Positions 44,616 through 54,186 of a stretch of DNA of 64,000 nucleotides are shown here, piece after piece (within the stretch, counting starts at the first letter, position 1; every line of letters starts with the position of its first letter). The stretch is taken from the NCBI GenBank assembly GCA_009838195.1, contig VXSC01000047.1, positions 124,001 to 188,000 on the forward strand, written 5' to 3'. The notes under the pieces were generated by a model. It was not told the DNA's origin, ran no database searches, and was given only the letters and a program-made list of their open reading frames with translations. The position numbers and the translations under genes are program-made. This DNA is from Rhodothermaceae bacterium. GTDB taxonomy: Bacteria; Bacteroidota; Rhodothermia; Rhodothermales; Bin80.

Positions 44616-46886
44616 TTGTCATGTCTAACTACTTACACGGCAGTGCGTCCCCTTTGCTTCTTACTCGTATCGCTGGTTCCCACTACGCTCGTGAGTGCCC
44701 AGTACTCGATGCCCGATTCAGAGCAGTCGTCTATACCCGTCGTGGCGGCAGCGTATACGGATGTAGCTCCCGTACTGGACGGCACCATCATTGGTGATCC
44801 TGCTTATGCGCAAGCAACACCCATCACCGAATTCTGGCAAACAACCCCACAAGAAGGACAGCCCTCAAGCGAGCGAACCGAGGTCCATTTAGTCTACACG
44901 GACCGCGCACTGTATGTGGGTGTGATCTGCTATGATCGTGAACCAGAGGAGATCATTGTCTCTGATACCCGCCGTGATGCTCCGCTTGATGAAACAGACA
45001 GCTTTCAGATGATCCTTGATACGTACCTGGATGGACAGAATGGCTTTGTCTTTGGTACGAACCCTGCTGGCATTGAATATGATGCGCAGGTGACCAACGA
45101 AGGTCAGGGAGGTTTCGGCGCACGGCAACAGGCGGGTAGTGGTGGAGGCTTCAATATCAACTGGGATGGATCTTGGGACGTGCAAACCCGCACTACCGAA
45201 GACGGATGGAGCGCAGAATTCGAGATCCCGTTCCGAACTATTCGCTTCCCTGCAACACGCGAACAGACATGGGGAGTAAATTTTCAGCGGAATATCCGCC
45301 GACACAATGAACGCTCTTTCTGGACCCGCATGCCCAGGCAATTTCAGCTTAGCAGAGTTTCCAGGGCTGGACATGTCTCCGGGCTGATCGTGCCTCAACC
45401 TCGTAACCTTCAGGTCGTCCCCTATACGCTTGGGAACGTCACTCGAACGTTTGAATCTGGAAATCCTCTAGTTGACCCGGATGTTGAGGTTGGTGTGGAT
45501 CTCAAGTACAGCCTGACGCCAAGCCTGACGCTTGATGCCAGCTACAATACAGATTTTGCACAGGTTGAGGTCGATGAACAGCAAGTAAACCTGGATCGGT
45601 TCAATCTCTTCTTTCCAGAGAAGCGTCCTTTCTTTCTCGAGAATGCAGGGCTTTTCTCAGTGGGAGTCTCCGAGTTCAGTGGACAGGAAGTCGAACTCTT
45701 TTTCAGTCGACGCATCGGTATTGGACCGGCTGGAGAACCGATTCCCATACTCGGAGGAACCCGACTCTCGGGACAGGCTGCGGGCGTCAACGTGGGCCTG
45801 CTGACCATGCAGACCCGCGAGGTTGAAGGAACTGCCGCCGGGACAAACTTCTCGGTAGCACGCATCCGAAAAGATCTGTCAAACCGCTCGGCAGTCGGGA
45901 TCATGGCAACCAGTCGACTTCATCTTGATGCCGGCGAATCCGTGCCTGTGGAAGAAAACAATCAGGCTTTGGCTGTAGACGGGCGATGGGGAATTGGTCA
46001 GTATACAACACTCTCCGGCTTCGCTGCACGAACGTTTTCACCACACTTGAGCGGAGCTGAGCATGCATTCAATATGAATGTATCCTATCTCTCCAATGTA
46101 TGGCGCATCAATACGACCTTTACACAGGTTGCGGAGAACTTCAATCCAGCGATTGGATTCCTTAGAAGAAACAGCGAATACCGTAAACTTACCGGCTTGG
46201 TTCTTTATGCCTGGCGACCGGAAAACTTGCTTGGACTCTTGGAGTTGCGACCTCATGTGAGTTACCAGGGATACTGGGACTTCAAGGGATTCCAGGAAGG
46301 CGGACGCTGGCATATCGATAATCACTTTGAATGGAAGGGCGGATTTGAAGTCCATACCGGGATCAATCTCACCCGCGAAGGGGTTCAGGAGGAGTTCGAA
46401 ATTTCAGGCAAGGTTCGTGTCCCCGCTGGCACCTATGACCACAGAGAGGCACAGCTCGTACTGATCACCAATCAAGGACGTAAAGTGAGTATCAGCAGCC
46501 GTGCGCTCTTGGGGGGCTTCTTTGGTGGAACGCGGAGAAACGTGTCAACTACCTTCCGACTCCGTGCCAATGAGGCATTGACCACTGAACTCAACTGGTC
46601 GTATAACGATGTTCACTTGCCAAATGGGGATTTTGTGATCAACTTAATCCGAACTCGACTTTCCTATTCATTTACACCCCGACTGTATATTCAGGGACTA
46701 TTTCAGTACAGTGACAGCGCAGGGGATCTGTGGTCTGCCAATCTGAGACTTGGATGGCTACAGTCTGCAAATACGGGATTATTCATTGTCTTTAACGATG
46801 TGAGTGAATCCAGCCAGCCATTCCATAACAGCCTGGGGCGTACAGTCACCGTCAAATACAGCCGACTATTCAATGTACTCCGATAA
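44616..46886 (+). CDS. DUF5916 outer-membrane protein with CBM9/DOMON-like domain
   Basis: The 756-residue frame starts at TTG (44616). A GTG at 44643 would give a tighter signal peptide (RPLCFLLVSLVPTTLVSA) and is a plausible alternative. Residues about 40-240 form a CBM9/DOMON-like domain (APVLDGTIIGDPAY, VHLVYTDRALYVGVICYD, GWSAEFEIPFRTIRFP). The rest is a DUF5916 barrel with the signature FFPEKRPFFLENAGLF and repeated amphipathic strands, ending YSRLFNVL. The family is widespread in Bacteroidota and its role is not established, so glycan or haem binding at the outer membrane is only suggested by the N-terminal domain. It is followed 1 base later by an M20 hydrolase gene. Confidence 0.85.
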   Translation: MSCLTTYTAVRPLCFLLVSLVPTTLVSAQYSMPDSEQSSIPVVAAAYTDVAPVLDGTIIGDPAYAQATPITEFWQTTPQEGQPSSERTEVHLVYTDRALYVGVICYDREPEEIIVSDTRRDAPLDETDSFQMILDTYLDGQNGFVFGTNPAGIEYDAQVTNEGQGGFGARQQAGSGGGFNINWDGSWDVQTRTTEDGWSAEFEIPFRTIRFPATREQTWGVNFQRNIRRHNERSFWTRMPRQFQLSRVSRAGHVSGLIVPQPRNLQVVPYTLGNVTRTFESGNPLVDPDVEVGVDLKYSLTPSLTLDASYNTDFAQVEVDEQQVNLDRFNLFFPEKRPFFLENAGLFSVGVSEFSGQEVELFFSRRIGIGPAGEPIPILGGTRLSGQAAGVNVGLLTMQTREVEGTAAGTNFSVARIRKDLSNRSAVGIMATSRLHLDAGESVPVEENNQALAVDGRWGIGQYTTLSGFAARTFSPHLSGAEHAFNMNVSYLSNVWRINTTFTQVAENFNPAIGFLRRNSEYRKLTGLVLYAWRPENLLGLLELRPHVSYQGYWDFKGFQEGGRWHIDNHFEWKGGFEVHTGINLTREGVQEEFEISGKVRVPAGTYDHREAQLVLITNQGRKVSISSRALLGGFFGGTRRNVSTTFRLRANEALTTELNWSYNDVHLPNGDFVINLIRTRLSYSFTPRLYIQGLFQYSDSAGDLWSANLRLGWLQSANTGLFIVFNDVSESSQPFHNSLGRTVTVKYSRLFNVLR

Positions 46887-46887
46887 A

Positions 46888-48198
46888 ATGCTACTCTTCG
46901 CCTTATGCCTTATCCCCTTACTTGGGGTCGTGCTTTCTGTAAAAGCGCAAGCACAGGAGCGTGCGTCTCTTCATCAATCTCTGGATCTGCACGCTATGTC
47001 TGTTGAGTCAGATGTGATTGAATGGCGCCGGGATATACATGCGAATCCTGAGCTGAGTAACCGGGAGTTTCGGACCGCTGCACTCGTCGCTGATCACCTG
47101 CGTTCACTTGGCATGGAGGTCCAAACAGAAATTGCTCATACAGGAGTGGTCGGATTCCTGCAGGGAGGCAAGCCCGGACCGATTGTTGCCCTCCGTGCTG
47201 ACATGGATGCACTGCCAGTCACTGAAATGGTAGATCTCCCTTTTGCGTCAAAAGTTCGAACTACGTACAATGGGATGGACGTTGGTGTGATGCATGCGTG
47301 TGGTCACGATACTCATACAGCCATTTTGATGGGGGTAGCCAGCGTTATGGCCGCCATGAAAGATGAATTACCGGGATCCATAAAATTCATTTTTCAGCCC
47401 GCAGAGGAGGGGGCACCCGCGGGCGAGGAAGGTGGAGCAGAGCTTATGCTTCGTGAAGGTGCCTTCGAAGATCCCACTCCGGAGGTGATTTTTGGATTGC
47501 ATGTCTGGCCGGAACGGGTGGGACAAATCAGCTATTTGCCGGGTCCATTCATGGCCAGTGCAGATGAATTGCACATCACGATCAAAGGACGTCAAACTCA
47601 CGGTGCGGTGCCGTGGGGGGGTGTTGATCCGATCGTTGTTGGCAGCCAGGTTGTGCTGGGATTGCAAACAATCGCCAGCCGACAACTTGACGTAACTGCA
47701 ACGCCTTCCATTATTACAGTGGGCACCTTCCATGGTGGAGTACGCAGCAATATTATCCCGGATGAGGTGAAGCTCACGGGGACGATTCGTACATTTTTAC
47801 CCGAAGTGCGTGAGGAAATCGAGGAACGGATCCGCCATACAGTTGAGCACATTGCCACGAGCGCCGGTGCAACCGCTGAGGTCCAAATTAACTATGGATA
47901 CCCCGTTACGGTAAATGACCCAGACTTAACCCTGCAAATGATTCCCTCTCTGGAACGTGTCTCGGATTCTGTCAGTCAAGCCGCGAAAATTACGGGGGCA
48001 GAAGATTTTTCCTATTTCGCGAACGAAGTCCCAGGATTATTCATTTTCCTTGGCATCGCCCCTCCAGAGGCGGACCTTGAAACCGTCCCGAGAAATCACT
48101 CTCCCTATTTTTTCGTGGATGAATCAGCGCTAATAACTGGTGTACGGGCACTCTCAAGTCTGGCCGTTGATTATATGGTTGATCAGGGGAGTGAATAG
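46888..48198 (+). CDS. M20 family amidohydrolase, exported
   Basis: I choose the ATG at 46888, one base after the previous stop, because it gives a good signal peptide (MLLFALCLIPLLGVVLSVKAQA) and 436 residues. Further upstream starts would overlap the DUF5916 gene. The protein has M20D hallmarks: RRDIHANPELSNREF, ALRADMDALPV, the metal-ligand motif MHACGHDTH, FQPAEEG with the catalytic Glu and a C-terminal ITGAEDFSYF. These enzymes deacylate N-acyl amino acids or cleave related amides such as hippurate or IAA conjugates; the substrate is unknown. The signal suggests periplasmic action, unlike most cytoplasmic relatives. Confidence 0.9.
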   Translation: MLLFALCLIPLLGVVLSVKAQAQERASLHQSLDLHAMSVESDVIEWRRDIHANPELSNREFRTAALVADHLRSLGMEVQTEIAHTGVVGFLQGGKPGPIVALRADMDALPVTEMVDLPFASKVRTTYNGMDVGVMHACGHDTHTAILMGVASVMAAMKDELPGSIKFIFQPAEEGAPAGEEGGAELMLREGAFEDPTPEVIFGLHVWPERVGQISYLPGPFMASADELHITIKGRQTHGAVPWGGVDPIVVGSQVVLGLQTIASRQLDVTATPSIITVGTFHGGVRSNIIPDEVKLTGTIRTFLPEVREEIEERIRHTVEHIATSAGATAEVQINYGYPVTVNDPDLTLQMIPSLERVSDSVSQAAKITGAEDFSYFANEVPGLFIFLGIAPPEADLETVPRNHSPYFFVDESALITGVRALSSLAVDYMVDQGSE

Positions 48199-48363
48199 CT
48201 AGGCGGGAAACTGCCTATTGAAATTGGCCGCCTTATCTGAGAAAAAGGAAGCCTATCTCTACCGCAATTCCTGCTGAATAGGATCGTCTGATTGTCCTTT
48301 ACAAGCGACTTCCAAAAGGCTCTCCGGCCTGATTCCAGTAAGCCTCTAAACCACACCGCGCGG

Positions 48364-48969
48364 TTACGTTACAGGGGGTAACTGCTCAGCAACAGGGAGC
48401 TCCTCAGAGGGGGCTGGTTCCGGTTCACAGCAATGCAGTCCACTCAAGAATTTTTTCTGAAAAAGCAGAATGCCAATTACACCCCCTACGATCCCGATAT
48501 CTGCCACATTGAAGATTGGGAAAAATGATAAATAGCTTCCGCCAATCAACGGAATCGATGAAGATACCTGCCCATGCCATATATCAAAATGAATGAAATC
48601 AACGACTCGCCCTTGAAAAAAAGGACCGTAGTCGAATATCATTCCGTAAAATAGGCGGTCAATAATATTCCCAATGGCTCCTCCTAGAATGCATGCTAAA
48701 CTCGCTGTGTAGGGCAGATAGCCATCCCGAACGCGAAGCATGTAGACTACGATCAGGGTTGCTGCTATAATCGAAAACGCAGTGATCAGACCCGCGGGGC
48801 CGAAATTAATCCCGAACGCCATTCCAGGATTTTCGGTGTAGGTGAACTTGAGCCAGTCTCCCACAAGATCAATCGCACCAAAATGGCCTGGATCCATGTT
48901 GGTGCGCACGATCACTTTCGTCGTTTGATCAAGGATCAACACCCCAGCTACAATCCAAAACAGCCGCAT
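48364..48969 (-). CDS. lspA: lipoprotein signal peptidase
   Basis: LspA removes signal peptides from prolipoproteins in the inner membrane, which the many lipoproteins here require. The start at 48967-48969 gives 201 residues and begins with a hydrophobic helix (MRLFWIVAGVLILDQTTK). An earlier in-frame ATG would place 35 non-membrane residues inside the upstream gene. Catalytic aspartates lie in GNIIDR and FNVADIGI, and TENPGMAFGI is the conserved first periplasmic motif. The C-terminus carries a Pro/Glu-rich tail after the last helix. It follows the DksA-like gene by 8 bases in the conserved ileS-lspA order. Confidence 0.94.
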   Translation of the reverse strand: MRLFWIVAGVLILDQTTKVIVRTNMDPGHFGAIDLVGDWLKFTYTENPGMAFGINFGPAGLITAFSIIAATLIVVYMLRVRDGYLPYTASLACILGGAIGNIIDRLFYGMIFDYGPFFQGRVVDFIHFDIWHGQVSSSIPLIGGSYLSFFPIFNVADIGIVGGVIGILLFQKKFLSGLHCCEPEPAPSEELPVAEQLPPVT

Positions 48970-48977
48970 GTGCGAAC

Positions 48978-49406
48978 CTACCGCTTTTGCTTGAGCTTGG
49001 CCTCTATCGAAATCTCTGTATGAGGTACCGCCTCCAGCCGCTCCCGGGAAATGGGATTGCCTGTCACCTTGCAAACCCCATAGGTCCGGTTATCAATGCG
49101 TTCGAGGGCACGGTCTAAATAACCAATATATTTTTTCTGGCGAGCCAGCATCAGGTACAGCTTCTCCCGCTCCATCGCATCCGTCCCCGCATCAGCCATG
49201 TGAAAGCTGTACGCGGAGTCACTCTCTGATCGCTCGCGCGAGTCTTTGATCTGAGCCTGCATCTTCGTTATATCGTCGAGTGCACGCTTGCGCTTATCAA
49301 GAATCAACGAGCGGAAATGAGCCAGTAGTTCATCGTCAAATGGTGTCTTCGCAGGACCATTTACCGGAAGCCCAGAGGATACTTGGGCTGATTTTTGAGC
49401 TGCCAT
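48978..49406 (-). CDS. DksA/TraR-like protein with degenerate zinc finger
   Basis: This 142-residue protein has an N-terminal coiled-coil hairpin (LILDKRKRALDDITKMQAQI) and the ADAGTDAMEREKLYL stretch typical of DksA-like proteins. The zinc-finger region reads YGVCKVTGNPISRERLEAVP followed by HTEISIEAK. Canonical DksA has four Cys (CxxC and CxxC), but here only the first remains. I recall the CxxT form in Bacteroidota relatives, so loss of zinc looks ancestral. A role at the RNA polymerase secondary channel is inferred. It lies between ileS and lspA, 34 bases after ileS. Confidence 0.88.
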   Translation of the reverse strand: MAAQKSAQVSSGLPVNGPAKTPFDDELLAHFRSLILDKRKRALDDITKMQAQIKDSRERSESDSAYSFHMADAGTDAMEREKLYLMLARQKKYIGYLDRALERIDNRTYGVCKVTGNPISRERLEAVPHTEISIEAKLKQKR

Positions 49407-49440
49407 GATTTCACAATTATTCTGTCTTCATATGCTGAGG

Positions 49441-52400
49441 CTACTCTGAACGACTCACGCCAAGCGTGAGCGACTCCTCACCAATATCAAATCGTTCAAT
49501 ACGCTCTCCCTTTGGAGAATTGGCGAAGTTGAACGTGATGGCCAACGTTTCGTTTCTGACACGGTCAACATAGTGTTCAATGGCCGTGCGCAAAACTTCT
49601 GTTGCCTTGTAATCGACATGAATTCGATCCGTCACTGCAAATCCCGCTGACTTCCGCAGATTCTGAAGTCGGTTAATACTTTCCCGAGCGAGCCCCTCAT
49701 GAAGTAACTCTTCCGTAATTACGGTATCCAAAGCAACCGTATATCCATCCTCTTGACCTACCAGCCACCCTTCAACCCCCTCGGTTGTAATCTCAACATC
49801 CCCTGGCTGCAATTCTAGTTCAAACCCCTCCCCCGTAAGCACAACCCGCTCACCTGCACCATAGGCCTCCAGTTGAGCTGGCTCCAAAGCCAAAATTGCC
49901 TCCTTGACCTTGGGCATATTACGCCCAGCTCTACGACCTAATTGACGGAAATTCGGACGGGCACTTCGCCGAACAATGGCATGTGAAGCATCAATGTATT
50001 CAATCGTTCGTGCATTTACCTCATCCAGAATGATGGGGGCGACCAGGGAAATCGTTTCCTCCCGACACTTTTCGTCTACCACTACCAGTATCCGGCCCAC
50101 GGGCTGGCGAATATTCAAACTGGCCTTGTTGCGCAGCCCGAGAACAAGAGAGGAAATCACCTGTGCACTCTTCATCCGCGCCTCCAGTGCAGCATCCACC
50201 AGCGCCTGGTCTTTTTGGGGAAAGTATGTCAAATGAACCGACTCAGCTGCATCCCGGGTATCGACCATAAGATGCTGATATAACCACTCGCTGTAATAGG
50301 GCGCAATCGGTGCCATGAGACACGCCGTTGTTTCAAGGCACGTATGTACCGTTTCGTAGGCTGCCCATTTATCATCATCAGATTCGGAGGCCTGAGTCGC
50401 TTTTGCACTCCAAAAACGCCGACGAGATCTGCGGATATACCAATTTGAAAGATCTGTGACAAAACTTTCAACCGCACGAGCCGCCTTGGTCGGATGGTAT
50501 CTTGCCAGTGCTGCATCTACCAGTTCCGCGGTGGAGTGCAACCGGCTGAGAATCCACCGATCCAGTTCTGGTCGCTCGATCACAGATGGGGCTTCTTCTT
50601 CACCCGTATAGCCATCTATGTTGGCATATGTGGCAAAGAAGCTATAACTATTCATTAACGTACCGAAGAATTTGCGCTCCACCTCCTTCACACCATTGAC
50701 GTTAAACTTTAGATCTTCCCACGGAGGGGTGTTACTCATCATGTACCATCTCACCCGGTCCGCTCCGTGTTCTTTGATTAGATCAAACGGGTCCAAGGTA
50801 TTCCCCTTGGTCTTAGACATCTTTTCTCCTTTCGCATCAAGGAGAAGTCCACCGACCACACAATTGCGAAACGAGACCTCATCCATCACCAGGGCCGCAA
50901 TCGCGTGAAGCGTATAAAACCAGCCACGTGTCTGATCCACGCCTTCGGCGATGAAGTCTGCAGGAAAACTCCGCTGAAAGGCCTCCTGATTCTCAAATGG
51001 ATAATGCCATTGTGCAAATGGCATGGCTCCTGAATCAAACCAGACATCAATGGTTTCCGGTACTCGCCGCATCGTCCCTCCATCCGGGGCAGGCCATGTT
51101 AGCTCATCTACAAAGGGGCGATGTAAATCGATGTCTTCATCTTTATCCGGCAGCTGCTCCCCGCAGCGTTCACGTAGTTCCTGAATAGAGCCAATCACCT
51201 CGATGACATCAGGGTCCTGATCAGATACCCAGACTGGAAGAGGAGTCCCCCAAAAACGCCGGCGACTGAGCGCCCAGTCCACATTATTGGACAGCCATTC
51301 TCCAAAGCGACCGGACCCAATGGATACCGGCTGCCACGCAATCTGATTATTAAGCTCTACGAGTCGATCGCGAATCGCCGTTGTGCGAATGAACCAGCTT
51401 TCCACCGGGTAACTCATGAGTGGCGTTCCTTTTCGCCAGTCATGAGGATAATTATGCACATAGCTGTCATCACGATGCAAAAGACCCCGTCCACGCAGAT
51501 CTCGAATAATGGGCCGGTCAGCATCCTTGAACCAGAGCCCACCCACATGGGGTATATCTGGAGCAAAATAGCCCCGAGGATTAATTGGATTCAGGACAGG
51601 AAATCCTTCCGTTTGTCCCACCTCATAGTCATCTGCTCCGAATGCAGGAGCAATATGCACGATCCCCGTACCATCTTCGGTGGACACAAAATCAGCAGTT
51701 ACTACCCGCCAGGCATTATGGCCCTGGTCCTTGAAAAAACTGAAAAGTGGCTCGTAATGCTCGCCCTCAAGCTCACTTCCGCGCATCGTACGGGTCACTT
51801 CATACTCCTCCTGGAGCATCTCTAATCGGGCCCGGGCAAGAATCAGATTGGACTCAGGCAGAGAGGAACAGCGGACAGATACGTACTCAATCTCTGGACC
51901 TACCGCCAACGCTGCATTGGAAATCAGCGTCCAGGGGGTCGTAGTCCAGGCCAAAAAATACGTGTCTGGCCGATCCAGTGATCGGAACCGGACAGTTACA
52001 CTTGGATCCTGAACTTCTTTGTAGCCTAGGCTCACCTCATGGGAACTCAGGATGGTGCCGGATCCCGGGCTGTACCAGTGAATCTTATGGCCCTTATAAA
52101 GCAGACCCTTGTCATAAATCTGCTTGATCAACCACCATTCGGTTTCGATGTATTTCGTCTCGAAGGTCACGTAAGGATGATCAAGATCAACCCAGTACCC
52201 CATCTGACGTGTCAGTTCATCCCATTCTCCTTTATAGGCCAGAACGCTCTCACGGCACTGCTGATTAAATTTTGCCATGCCGTAGCGCAAAATATCTTCG
52301 TGACCATCAAGCCCGAGGCTTTTTTCAACCTCAATCTCAACGGGAAGCCCATGAGTATCCCACCCTGCTTTTCGCTCAACACGACATCCCTTCATGGTAT

Positions 52401-52617
52401 GGTAGCGGCAGAACACATCTTTAATCGTGCGGGCCATCACATGGTGGACACCTGGATGCCCGTTTGCGGTTGGGGGACCCTCATAAAACGTATAGGTCGG
52501 TGCTCCCGCGCGTAGCTCAACGCTTTTCTGAAAGATGCCTTCAGACTCCCACCACTGGCGGATCTCCCGTTCAATTACATGAGCATCAACGCGCTGAATT
52601 TCTTCAAAGCCCTTCAT
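49441..52617 (-). CDS. ileS: isoleucyl-tRNA synthetase
   Basis: IleS charges tRNA-Ile. The chosen start at 52615-52617 (1058 residues) is preceded by GGGAGAGGGG, a good ribosome-binding site; a GTG/ATG four codons earlier is possible. Motifs are the HIGH-type GHPGVHHV, the CP1 editing region with TTPWTLISNAALAVGP, DQTRGWFYTLHA and the KMSKS loop GEKMSKTKGN. The length and the C-terminal extension after the anticodon domain fit the long eukaryote-like IleRS type found in Bacteroidota and others. It heads the ileS-dksA-like-lspA unit, 15 bases after the purine phosphorylase stop. Confidence 0.97.
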   Translation of the reverse strand: MKGFEEIQRVDAHVIEREIRQWWESEGIFQKSVELRAGAPTYTFYEGPPTANGHPGVHHVMARTIKDVFCRYHTMKGCRVERKAGWDTHGLPVEIEVEKSLGLDGHEDILRYGMAKFNQQCRESVLAYKGEWDELTRQMGYWVDLDHPYVTFETKYIETEWWLIKQIYDKGLLYKGHKIHWYSPGSGTILSSHEVSLGYKEVQDPSVTVRFRSLDRPDTYFLAWTTTPWTLISNAALAVGPEIEYVSVRCSSLPESNLILARARLEMLQEEYEVTRTMRGSELEGEHYEPLFSFFKDQGHNAWRVVTADFVSTEDGTGIVHIAPAFGADDYEVGQTEGFPVLNPINPRGYFAPDIPHVGGLWFKDADRPIIRDLRGRGLLHRDDSYVHNYPHDWRKGTPLMSYPVESWFIRTTAIRDRLVELNNQIAWQPVSIGSGRFGEWLSNNVDWALSRRRFWGTPLPVWVSDQDPDVIEVIGSIQELRERCGEQLPDKDEDIDLHRPFVDELTWPAPDGGTMRRVPETIDVWFDSGAMPFAQWHYPFENQEAFQRSFPADFIAEGVDQTRGWFYTLHAIAALVMDEVSFRNCVVGGLLLDAKGEKMSKTKGNTLDPFDLIKEHGADRVRWYMMSNTPPWEDLKFNVNGVKEVERKFFGTLMNSYSFFATYANIDGYTGEEEAPSVIERPELDRWILSRLHSTAELVDAALARYHPTKAARAVESFVTDLSNWYIRRSRRRFWSAKATQASESDDDKWAAYETVHTCLETTACLMAPIAPYYSEWLYQHLMVDTRDAAESVHLTYFPQKDQALVDAALEARMKSAQVISSLVLGLRNKASLNIRQPVGRILVVVDEKCREETISLVAPIILDEVNARTIEYIDASHAIVRRSARPNFRQLGRRAGRNMPKVKEAILALEPAQLEAYGAGERVVLTGEGFELELQPGDVEITTEGVEGWLVGQEDGYTVALDTVITEELLHEGLARESINRLQNLRKSAGFAVTDRIHVDYKATEVLRTAIEHYVDRVRNETLAITFNFANSPKGERIERFDIGEESLTLGVSRSE

Positions 52618-52632
52618 CCCCTCTCCCATTGA

Positions 52633-53484
52633 TTACCCTTGAGCAAGTTTTTCTACAACGCCGGACATAATCGCAGCCAGCTTTGGCTCTGCGATACCTG
52701 CTGCTTCAATGACATCCTCTAATGTCAGGGGCTGGAGTGTATCAGGAAAGCATTCATCGGTGATCACACTCACCGCCATCACGCGTAAATTCATGTGCCT
52801 GGCAACGGTAACCTCCGGGGTTGTCGACATCCCAACCACATCTGCACCAATCGCCCGCAAGAATTTGTACTCCGCCTTGGTTTCCAGGCAAGGCCCCAGC
52901 ACAGAGACATACACCCCTTCATGAAGCTGGATTGAATGGGCTTTGGCAGCCTGCATTGCATACCGGCGGAGCTCAACGTCATAGGGCTCGCTCATATCAG
53001 GGAATCGCGGCCCCCAGGCATCCACGTTCGGGCCGACCAGTGGATTGACCCCTTGTAGATTAATATGATCTGAAAGCACCATCACATCTCCACGGCGATA
53101 ATCGGGATTCATACAGCCACATGCATTCGAAACCAATAGACTCCCGATGCCAAGTTTTGCCATGACACGAACCGGAAACGTCACTTGGCGAGCACTGTAT
53201 CCCTCGTATACATGTACACGCCCTTTCATGCACGCCACCGGAGCCCCCCGGAGCGTTCCCAGAACAATTTCTCCCCCATGGGACTCCACTGTTGAGACAG
53301 GACAATGCGGAATTGACTCATAGGGAATCCGATGCTCAACATCAATCTCCTGTGTCAACTGCCCCAATCCTGTGCCCAGGATCAACCCAACCTGGGGCTG
53401 AAATTGGGTGTGTTCACGGATTGAAGCTACCGCTTCTTCCACCTGTGCGACCTGTGTTCCGGGGTCGGGAATATTTTCCTCCAT
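52633..53484 (-). CDS. punA: purine nucleoside phosphorylase, trimeric type
   Basis: This enzyme phosphorolyses inosine and guanosine to free bases for purine salvage. The start at 53482-53484 gives 283 residues, avoids overlap with yggS and follows its stop by 4 bases. Visible motifs are GLILGTGLGQLTQEI, the substrate-phosphate loop VESHGGEIV, KGRVHVYEGYS, VSNACGCMN and GMSTTPEVTVARHM. These match the trimeric PNP/MTAP family (PunA); the methylthioadenosine variant is less likely because of its length and the CGCMN loop. It sits upstream of ileS. Confidence 0.92.
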   Translation of the reverse strand: MEENIPDPGTQVAQVEEAVASIREHTQFQPQVGLILGTGLGQLTQEIDVEHRIPYESIPHCPVSTVESHGGEIVLGTLRGAPVACMKGRVHVYEGYSARQVTFPVRVMAKLGIGSLLVSNACGCMNPDYRRGDVMVLSDHINLQGVNPLVGPNVDAWGPRFPDMSEPYDVELRRYAMQAAKAHSIQLHEGVYVSVLGPCLETKAEYKFLRAIGADVVGMSTTPEVTVARHMNLRVMAVSVITDECFPDTLQPLTLEDVIEAAGIAEPKLAAIMSGVVEKLAQG

Positions 53485-53488
53485 CTGA

Positions 53489-54172
53489 TTAAGTCTTAAT
53501 GATTGGTTTTCGTGGTCCAAACAGGGCGGAACCGACACGTATATGCGTGGCCCCTTCCTCAATCGCTATTTCATAATCTCCACTCATCCCCATGGATAAT
53601 CCTGCACCTGTTAAATGTGAATATTTGGAACGTATACTTCGCAGCAGACGAAATTCCTCACGTACCTTTCGTAGATCTGGCGAGGCCAGCGTCATGAGCC
53701 CTATCGGCTGGAGTGACCCGTACCCGCCCAACCGCGTTGCAAGTTCAACGACTTGGGCAGTGTCCAGTCCAAATTTGGACGCTTCTCCAGATACATTCAC
53801 CTGTATAAAACAGGGGAGTATGCGACCCGCCTCTTCGGCATGACGGTTTAATGCCCCGGCCAAGCGGATGCTGTCCAGGGCATGAAATTCTTTGGCATAA
53901 GCGACGACCTGGCGTGCCTTGTTGCGTTGCAGGTGTCCGATCATATGCCAGTTCTGAGCGGGAAAGAGGGGAGCTTTTGCAACCAATTCCTGTGCTTTGT
54001 TTTCCCCAAAATCTGTGAGTCCGGCCTGTGATGCCTCGGCAACCACCTCAGGAGGCCAAGTCTTCGTTACCGCGATGAGGGTAATCTCCTCTTCTCTGCG
54101 CCCTGCACGGCGACAGGCACCCGCAATTTTCTCCCGCACCTGATTTATTCGATCACTGATACGATTCGACAT
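53489..54172 (-). CDS. yggS: YggS family PLP-binding homeostasis protein
   Basis: This 227-residue single-domain fold-type III PLP protein has the PLP lysine Lys37 in LIAVTKTWP and the family motifs FGENKAQELVAK, WHMIGHLQRNKA and, at the C-terminus, GLSMGMSGDYEIAIEEGAT followed by the HIRVGSALFG stretch. Homologues control free PLP and amino-acid balance and have no known enzyme activity. It starts 14 bases after the ABC permease stop. Confidence 0.95.
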   Translation of the reverse strand: MSNRISDRINQVREKIAGACRRAGRREEEITLIAVTKTWPPEVVAEASQAGLTDFGENKAQELVAKAPLFPAQNWHMIGHLQRNKARQVVAYAKEFHALDSIRLAGALNRHAEEAGRILPCFIQVNVSGEASKFGLDTAQVVELATRLGGYGSLQPIGLMTLASPDLRKVREEFRLLRSIRSKYSHLTGAGLSMGMSGDYEIAIEEGATHIRVGSALFGPRKPIIKT

Positions 54173-54186
54173 TCTAACGAATAGGA

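Noticed and set aside
48200-48217. TAGGC/GCCTA hairpin after the amidohydrolase gene as an intrinsic terminator
   Set aside because: The stem is only 5 bases and no T-run follows on the plus strand, so termination there is not supported.
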